A stretch of DNA of 9,717 bases from Pseudomonadota bacterium (GTDB taxonomy: Bacteria > Desulfobacterota > DSM-4660 > Desulfatiglandales > B25-G16). Positions 6,452-9,717 of this stretch are shown piece by piece. Location of the stretch: positions 1-9,717 of the forward strand of contig JADFWK010000157.1 of NCBI GenBank assembly GCA_015223015.1. The letters run 5' to 3'. The translations under genes were made by a program, and so were the position numbers. Within the stretch, counting starts at the first letter, position 1, and every line of letters begins with the position of its first letter. The notes under the pieces are model-generated. The model saw only the letters and a program-made list of their open reading frames with translations, ran no database searches and was not told the origin of the DNA.

Positions 6452-7067
6452 CTCTCTCTTCTTCCACTTCCTCTCCCTCTACCTCCTCTACCTCGTCGAC
6501 TCTAGGGGCAACCACGGTGAGGACGGTAACATCCGCATCCTCAAGTGATTTCAGCCCCGAAGGAAAAGAAATATCCCCAATATGGAGTGACTGTCCGATA
6601 TCAAGGTCAGACACATCAACATCTATTTTGTCCACCAAATCATCCGGCATGCACGATACCTTTACCTCTCTGCGAACATGCTGTAAGATACCTCCTCCCT
6701 CACTAACTCCTATAGGTGTATTTACCAGATGTATAGGAATCTCTACCTCTAGTTCTTTTTTCAGGGATATCTCGAAAAGGTCTATATGGAGATAATCTCT
6801 CGTAACTGGATCCCTCTGTACCTCCTTAATCATGACCTTTTTGGATTGCCCCTTTTTACCGGAATCTATCCTGAGGTCAAGAAGAACACTTTCAGCGGAT
6901 TTCTCTTTAAGGGCCTTTTCGAGCTCGGTGCAATCTAAGGTGAGCATGATGGTATCAGTCTCTGGTCCATAGAGGATGGCTGGAAGTTTGCCCGTGCTTC
7001 TGAGTTTTCGAACAGACCCCTTACCTGTTTGGGTTCTTATCTCAGAGCTTAATTGTATAGTATCCAT
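6405..7067 (-). CDS. rplY: Large ribosomal subunit protein bL25, CTC (long) form
   Basis: This is a 220-residue bL25 of the CTC type, which binds 5S rRNA in the 50S subunit; some long forms are linked to general stress. The N-terminal 5S-binding domain (about 1-95) includes RTQTGKGSVRKLRSTGKLPAILYG and VQRDPVTRDYLHIDLFEI. The C-terminal beta domain (about 100-186) includes IPIHLVNTPIGVSEGGGILQH and VDVSDLDIGQSLHIGDI. The last 30 residues (191-220) are a low-complexity acidic tail with 18 Asp/Glu, common in CTC proteins of this lineage and presumably disordered. The ATG at 7067 is preceded by TGGAGT at a normal distance. prs ends 52 bases upstream. The pth gene begins within the 3' end, so the two are tightly linked. 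Confidence 0.95.
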   Translation of the reverse strand: MDTIQLSSEIRTQTGKGSVRKLRSTGKLPAILYGPETDTIMLTLDCTELEKALKEKSAESVLLDLRIDSGKKGQSKKVMIKEVQRDPVTRDYLHIDLFEISLKKELEVEIPIHLVNTPIGVSEGGGILQHVRREVKVSCMPDDLVDKIDVDVSDLDIGQSLHIGDISFPSGLKSLEDADVTVLTVVAPRVDEVEEVEGEEVEEERVEETEGEEPKSEEES

Positions 7068-7119
7068 GTGGTAACTCCAATAATTGAACTATCAATACCA
7101 AAAAGGCTTTCTCAGCAGA

Positions 7120-8070
7120 TCAAACAAATAGTGAACTGACAGACTTTGAAAAGTAAACCCTCTTAATGGCCTCTCCTAGGATTTCCGCCACGGAAACAAC
7201 CTTCATCTTTGGGCATGCCGCGGCCTTTTTGTTGAGCGGAACCGTATTGGTCGTGAGTAAGGTCTCAATAGGCGAGCCCTCTATCTTTTTTGTAGCATCA
7301 CCAGAGAGGACCGGATGAGTGCAGCAGGCATAAACCTGTGCAGCGCCATTTTTGATTAAGGCCTCAGCAGCTTGAACAAGCGTGCCACCAGTATCAACCA
7401 TGTCATCAAGAATGATAGCTGTTTTTCCTCTTATATCCCCAATTATGTTCATGGCGATAGCAACATTCGGTTCCTCTCTTCTCTTATCTATTATGGCCAA
7501 TGAGGCATTGAGCCTCTTAGCAAAGGCCCGTGCTCTCTCCACACCACCAGCATCCGGGGATATTATCGACAGGTTGCCTTCAAAATGCTTCCTGATGTAG
7601 CTCAAAAGAATCGGTGCTGCAAACAGATTGTCCACGGGAATATTGAAGTATCCCTGTATTTGCCCAGCATGCAGATCGATTGATATCACCCGATCCACGC
7701 CAGCAACGGTTATCAGATCGGCAACGAGTTTAGCGCTTATAGGAACCCGTGGCTTAACCTTCCTGTCCTGCCGAGCATAGCCATAGTATGGGATTACAGC
7801 CGTTATACTTCTGGCCGAGGCCCTTTTGAGTGCATCGGTCACTATCAAGAGCTGCATAAGGTTATCATTAACTGGGCTACAAGTAGACTGAAGTATAAAG
7901 GTGTCTTTCCCCCTTACATTTTCATCGATTTCAACCCGAATCTCTCCATCGCTGAAGGTTTTATTTACCATCTTTCCGCGAATGATCCCTAAATAATCAC
8001 ATACCTCTTTGGTGAGGTCTATGTTAGCTGTGCCACTAAATAGCTTCAAACTATCATCAAGTTCGTACAC
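7120..8070 (-). CDS. prs: Ribose-phosphate pyrophosphokinase (PRPP synthetase)
   Basis: The enzyme makes 5-phosphoribosyl-1-pyrophosphate from ribose 5-phosphate and ATP, feeding purine, pyrimidine, NAD, His and Trp synthesis in the cytoplasm. With the GTG at 8070 the protein has 316 residues, the usual length of class I bacterial enzymes. It begins MYELDDSLKLFSGTAN, matching the family start. Visible motifs are YYGYARQDRK (95-104), DLHAGQIQGYF (132-142) with H133, and the PRPP loop DDMVDTGGT (222-230). The flexible loop basic residues DKRREEPN are at 195-202. A TTG at 8109 would give 13 extra residues but lies only four bases from the tRNA 3' end. The GTG has GAGGA seven bases upstream, so I chose it. 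The gene follows tRNA-Gln by 42 bases and is followed by rplY. Confidence 0.95.
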   Translation of the reverse strand: MYELDDSLKLFSGTANIDLTKEVCDYLGIIRGKMVNKTFSDGEIRVEIDENVRGKDTFILQSTCSPVNDNLMQLLIVTDALKRASARSITAVIPYYGYARQDRKVKPRVPISAKLVADLITVAGVDRVISIDLHAGQIQGYFNIPVDNLFAAPILLSYIRKHFEGNLSIISPDAGGVERARAFAKRLNASLAIIDKRREEPNVAIAMNIIGDIRGKTAIILDDMVDTGGTLVQAAEALIKNGAAQVYACCTHPVLSGDATKKIEGSPIETLLTTNTVPLNKKAAACPKMKVVSVAEILGEAIKRVYFSKSVSSLFV

Positions 8071-8112
8071 AGGATCTTCCTCTCGCTCTCCAAAAAACCA
8101 TCCCCTCAATAT

Positions 8113-8187
8113 TGGCTGGGGTGGGAGGATTCGAACCTCCGAATGCGGGCTCCAAAGGCCCGTGTCTTACCGCTTGACGACACCCCA
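8113..8187 (-). tRNA. tRNA-Gln(UUG)
   Basis: This 75-nt cloverleaf has the 3' CCA encoded. The acceptor stem TGGGGTG/CACCCCA includes a U1-A72 pair and a G73 discriminator, both identity features of tRNA-Gln. The D-arm is GTCAAGCGGTAAGAC, the anticodon stem is CGGGC/GCCCG with loop CTTTGGA, and the T-arm is GGAGG/CCTCC with loop TTCGAAT. The anticodon TTG occupies 8155-8153 and reads CAA (and CAG by wobble). The gene lies between ispE and prs in the same direction. It is probably cut from a longer transcript, since I found no convincing promoter just upstream. Confidence 0.97.
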
Positions 8188-8317
8188 GAGCTTTAATGCC
8201 AAATTTCAAAATCCAAACGCCAAACGAAACAAAGATGCTTATGTGTCAAACTCTGCAATTTGCCCTTCGATATTCATTTGAGCTTTAGAATTGGGAATTC
8301 TTTTTTGCAGAATAGTT
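8188..8317. other. Gap between ispE and tRNA-Gln with CAAA-rich sequence
   Basis: This 130-base non-coding stretch holds a run of imperfect CCAAA-type units on the plus strand (about 8198-8225). The octamer GAGCTTTA occurs in direct orientation at 8188-8195 and 8280-8287. A TTGACA sits on the minus strand (8249-8244), but no acceptable -10 box lies 16-18 bases beyond it. The sequence looks like degenerate intergenic repeat material. I cannot assign a function. Confidence 0.35.
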
Positions 8318-9217
8318 TTAACTCAATCCTTTCGCAACAAACACATCGTGTCTCTGCCATTGGCGGACCAGCCTCTTCCCGGCTTCATGGGCCCTTTTCT
8401 CTGAGTCAAAAACACCAAAAACGCTCGGGCCACTGCCCGTCATCAAGGCACCAAGAGCGCCCAATGCTTTTAAGGAGGCCTTAATGGAGCTAAGAAAAGG
8501 ATATTTGCTCAAGGTAACGCTTTCAAGATCATTGAAAAGTAAATCTGGGATATTGAGAGCGGCGCCATCAGAAATTTTTATTATATTCTGATTCCCTCCA
8601 ACTGTCAACCCCAATCTGGCCCTCTTATAAGCCCACGCCGTAGAGACCATTAGATTCGGACTCACAATAGCATACCACAAATCCGGAAAGTTCTTTATTG
8701 GCTCGAGCATTTCTCCAATCCCCCTGGCTACCGCTGGCCTCTGTAAGAGAAAAAATGGAACATCTGCGCCTAAAGAAAGGGCAAGTCTTTCGAGATCTCT
8801 TTTCGAGAGCGGGTTGCCCCAAAGTATATTGAGTCCTCTCAAGGTTGCTGCAGCATCACTGCTACCACCGCCCAAACCAGAAGAGATAGGTATCCTCTTG
8901 ATGAGGCTTATTTTAGCTCCCTTGCTGATTCGGGTTTCTTCAAGAAAGGAAAGCGCTGCTCTATCCACAAGATTATTCTGGCCTTCAGGTAGTTTCCTTC
9001 CGCTACACGACGCCTCTATCCCCTCTTCTATTATACTTATCTTTAAGTTATCATAGAGAGCCACTGGGACAAAAAGAGACTCTATCTCATGATACCCATC
9101 GGCCCTCTTCCCAGTGATTCTCAGGAACAGATTGAGCTTAGCCGGAGCCTCTATTTCAATGGTGGCCTGATTGATGAAAGCGGCGCTCGATTGCTCTCTT
9201 GCAGGTTTGGAGGTCAT
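8318..9217 (-). CDS. ispE: 4-diphosphocytidyl-2-C-methyl-D-erythritol kinase
   Basis: This is a 299-residue GHMP-family kinase that phosphorylates CDP-methylerythritol with ATP in the MEP (non-mevalonate) pathway to isoprenoid precursors. The family opening APAKLNLFLRITGKRADGYH is at 24-43, with K28 and H43. The glycine-rich ATP loop PISSGLGGGSSDAAA is at 110-124. GADVPFF (150-156) holds D152, matching the catalytic Asp of E. coli IspE. The C-terminal MTGSGPSVFGVF is at 259-270. About 18 extra N-terminal residues precede the conserved start. The ATG at 9217 overlaps the TGA of the upstream gene as ATGA and lacks a good ribosome-binding site, so translational coupling is likely. Its presence implies the MEP route rather than mevalonate in this organism. 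Confidence 0.96.
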   Translation of the reverse strand: MTSKPAREQSSAAFINQATIEIEAPAKLNLFLRITGKRADGYHEIESLFVPVALYDNLKISIIEEGIEASCSGRKLPEGQNNLVDRAALSFLEETRISKGAKISLIKRIPISSGLGGGSSDAAATLRGLNILWGNPLSKRDLERLALSLGADVPFFLLQRPAVARGIGEMLEPIKNFPDLWYAIVSPNLMVSTAWAYKRARLGLTVGGNQNIIKISDGAALNIPDLLFNDLESVTLSKYPFLSSIKASLKALGALGALMTGSGPSVFGVFDSEKRAHEAGKRLVRQWQRHDVFVAKGLS

Positions 9218-9645
9218 TCTTGTTTGCTTGCTGCAACAAACCGCATCCGAAGATCGTAGAGAAGATTCTGTAGGAGTTTTTCCTCTTCCTCGCTGAGGTT
9301 GCCCTTGGTCTTGTCCTTGAGGATCCCAATGATATCAATCGATTGTTTGGCTAATGCCAGGTCCTTCCTTTTTTCTCCTGACTGAGGATCTGCAATTTCA
9401 CCGAGGTGAAGGAGTACTGAGGAGCTCAGTGAGAGAAGAAAGGATGAAAAATTTACCTCTGGCAAGGGATGAGTTTCTTGCTCTTTCTTCCAAGCTTGTT
9501 CCCCCGCATCCCTTTCCCCTTCCTCCTTTACCGCCTCCTCGCTATCGGGTGCCTTCTCAAGCTCCTCCTTCACCTTTCCCTCGCTATCAAAAGTCCTTTT
9601 ATCTTTAACGGTAAAGCCTTCACCCTCTGTTACTTCTTCTGACAT
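9214..9645 (-). CDS. DUF1844 family protein of unknown function
   Basis: This is a 143-residue protein with two parts. Residues 1-57 are highly charged, rich in Glu and Lys, and presumably disordered. Residues 60-138 (LPEVNFSSFLLSLSSSVLLHLGEI..., then AKQSIDIIGILKDKTKGNLSEEEEKLLQNLLYDLRMRFV) match my recollection of DUF1844, a small helical domain common in Deltaproteobacteria and relatives. No catalytic residues are known to me, and the function is unknown. There is no signal peptide or membrane helix; the FSSFLLSLSSSVLLHLG segment looks like an amphipathic helix. The ATG at 9645 has AAGGAGG five bases upstream, so the start is firm. It overlaps ispE by four bases (ATGA), which suggests one operon and perhaps a related need, though not necessarily a related function. 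Confidence 0.88.
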   Translation of the reverse strand: MSEEVTEGEGFTVKDKRTFDSEGKVKEELEKAPDSEEAVKEEGERDAGEQAWKKEQETHPLPEVNFSSFLLSLSSSVLLHLGEIADPQSGEKRKDLALAKQSIDIIGILKDKTKGNLSEEEEKLLQNLLYDLRMRFVAASKQE

Positions 9646-9717
9646 ATTATCCTCCTTGGCATGTTAAGTTTCTGCTAACAGTTTTTGCCCCCGTGCTCAT
9701 ATGACGGAAATCGTACC
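9646..9717. other. Upstream edge of the window
   Basis: These 72 bases precede the DUF1844 gene and hold its ribosome-binding site AAGGAGG. Two minus-strand frames stay open for a stretch at the edge. One closes with TAG near 9676, the other with TAA inside the ribosome-binding site region. An upstream gene could end here, but too little is present to recognise a protein. No clear promoter is visible. Confidence 0.3.

Noticed and set aside
8071..8109. Longer prs beginning at TTG 8109
   Set aside because: The added residues do not belong to the family, the TTG nearly abuts the tRNA 3' end, and the GTG at 8070 has a good ribosome-binding site.
8244..8249. Minus-strand TTGACA upstream of tRNA-Gln as a promoter
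   Set aside because: No -10-like hexamer lies 16-18 bases downstream; the bases there read CGTTTG or similar.
8287..8306. Hairpin AGAATT-GGG-AATTCT followed by six T on the plus strand, resembling an intrinsic terminator
   Set aside because: All genes here are on the minus strand, and reading that strand gives no U-run after the stem. The stem is AT-rich with a three-base loop.

Overview
The window is a compact, almost fully coding stretch of a bacterial housekeeping region. Every supported gene lies on the minus strand, so transcription runs from the right edge to the left. The gene set points to Desulfobacterota (the old Deltaproteobacteria) or a neighbouring phylum such as Nitrospirota. 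The signs are a DUF1844 protein next to ispE, a tRNA-Gln(UUG) before prs, a CTC-type L25 with an acidic tail, a CarD/CdnL regulator, and a K+-dependent membrane pyrophosphatase. This placement is inferred from gene content, not from a phylogeny.

Order in the direction of transcription: DUF1844 protein (9645-9214), ispE (9217-8318), tRNA-Gln (8187-8113), prs (8070-7120), rplY (7067-6405), pth (about 6451-5810), hppA (5810-3756), carD (3658-3158), rluD (3134-2160), rho (1909-662) and rpmE (434-201). Several joints suggest co-transcription. The DUF1844 gene and ispE share an ATGA overlap, pth begins inside rplY, and pth and hppA share one base of TAG/GTG. carD and rluD are 23 bases apart. rho is set apart by a 250-base gap holding a strong sigma-70-type promoter (TTGACA, 17 bases, TATTAT), which predicts a leader of about 185 nt.

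The genes serve core functions. They cover isoprenoid precursor synthesis (ispE), PRPP supply (prs), the ribosome and translation (rplY, rpmE, pth, tRNA-Gln, rluD), transcription (carD, rho) and pyrophosphate-driven ion pumping (hppA). prs feeds nucleotide synthesis, and hppA recovers energy from the pyrophosphate that biosynthesis releases.

The part that gene annotation does not explain is non-coding. Between rho and rpmE lies a miniature palindromic element of about 157 bp. It has 21-bp imperfect terminal inverted repeats and carries two REP-like hairpins in opposite orientation, whose stems differ by a compensatory base-pair change. Downstream of rpmE are three 10-bp tandem units followed by two perfect hairpins. 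I see no CRISPR array, phage gene, insertion-sequence transposase, defence system or evidently new multi-gene system here.
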